Below, piece by piece: positions 8,340-10,236 of a DNA stretch of 10,236 nucleotides. Source of the stretch: Desulfobacterales bacterium (lineage in GTDB: Bacteria > Desulfobacterota > Desulfobacteria > Desulfobacterales > Desulfosalsimonadaceae); assembly GCA_007127175.1 (NCBI GenBank), contig SKZX01000394.1:1-10236 (forward strand), written 5' to 3'. The first letter of the stretch is position 1. Each line of letters starts with the position of its first letter. Below the pieces are notes generated by a model, which did no database searches, was not told the origin of the DNA, and worked only from the letters and a program-made list of their open reading frames with translations. A program made the translations under genes and the position numbers.

Positions 8340-10236
<1,897 letters not shown>

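Overview
The window looks like chromosomal DNA of a Gram-negative bacterium of moderately high GC content. The best guess is a deltaproteobacterium (Desulfobacterota, Desulfobacterales-like). That placement rests on gene content (argC, folD, secA with a C-terminal zinc motif, clpS-clpA) and on intergenic repeats that resemble, from memory only, dispersed repeats of that group. All confident genes lie on the + strand. No transposase, phage gene, CRISPR array, tRNA or rRNA was seen.

Layout. Bases 1-355 are non-coding and hold two diverged copies of a hairpin-bearing repeat, then a candidate promoter. Next come a two-block TPR protein (356-1603) and, 20 bp later, a small M23/LytM-like metallopeptidase-fold protein without a signal peptide (1624-2265). 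The stop codon of the latter lies in a near-perfect 20-bp dyad. After a 183-bp gap come argC (2449-3486, arginine synthesis) and folD (3591-4499, one-carbon/folate metabolism), each with its own good ribosome binding site.

The 597-bp gap before secA begins with a 17-bp-stem hairpin after folD. It continues with a short tandem repeat and a cluster of palindromes, and ends with two candidate promoters, one with a perfect extended -10 box, and a leader hairpin. secA (5097-7637) encodes the full-length Sec translocase motor. A 386-bp gap follows with a terminator-like hairpin and a repeat-like element built around a 56-nt symmetric hairpin. The window closes with clpS (8024-8335) and clpA (8340 to the window edge, truncated), a tightly coupled N-degron adaptor and unfoldase pair.

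The genes form several independent housekeeping units rather than one pathway. ClpS delivers N-degron substrates to ClpA, which should feed ClpP; SecA drives export; ArgC and FolD are biosynthetic. The TPR and M23-like genes are the least characterised and may be co-transcribed. I found no convincing undescribed multi-gene system. The most interesting points are the apparently catalytically intact M23-fold protein with no export signal, the dyad at its stop codon, the structured repeat between secA and clpS, and the secA leader.
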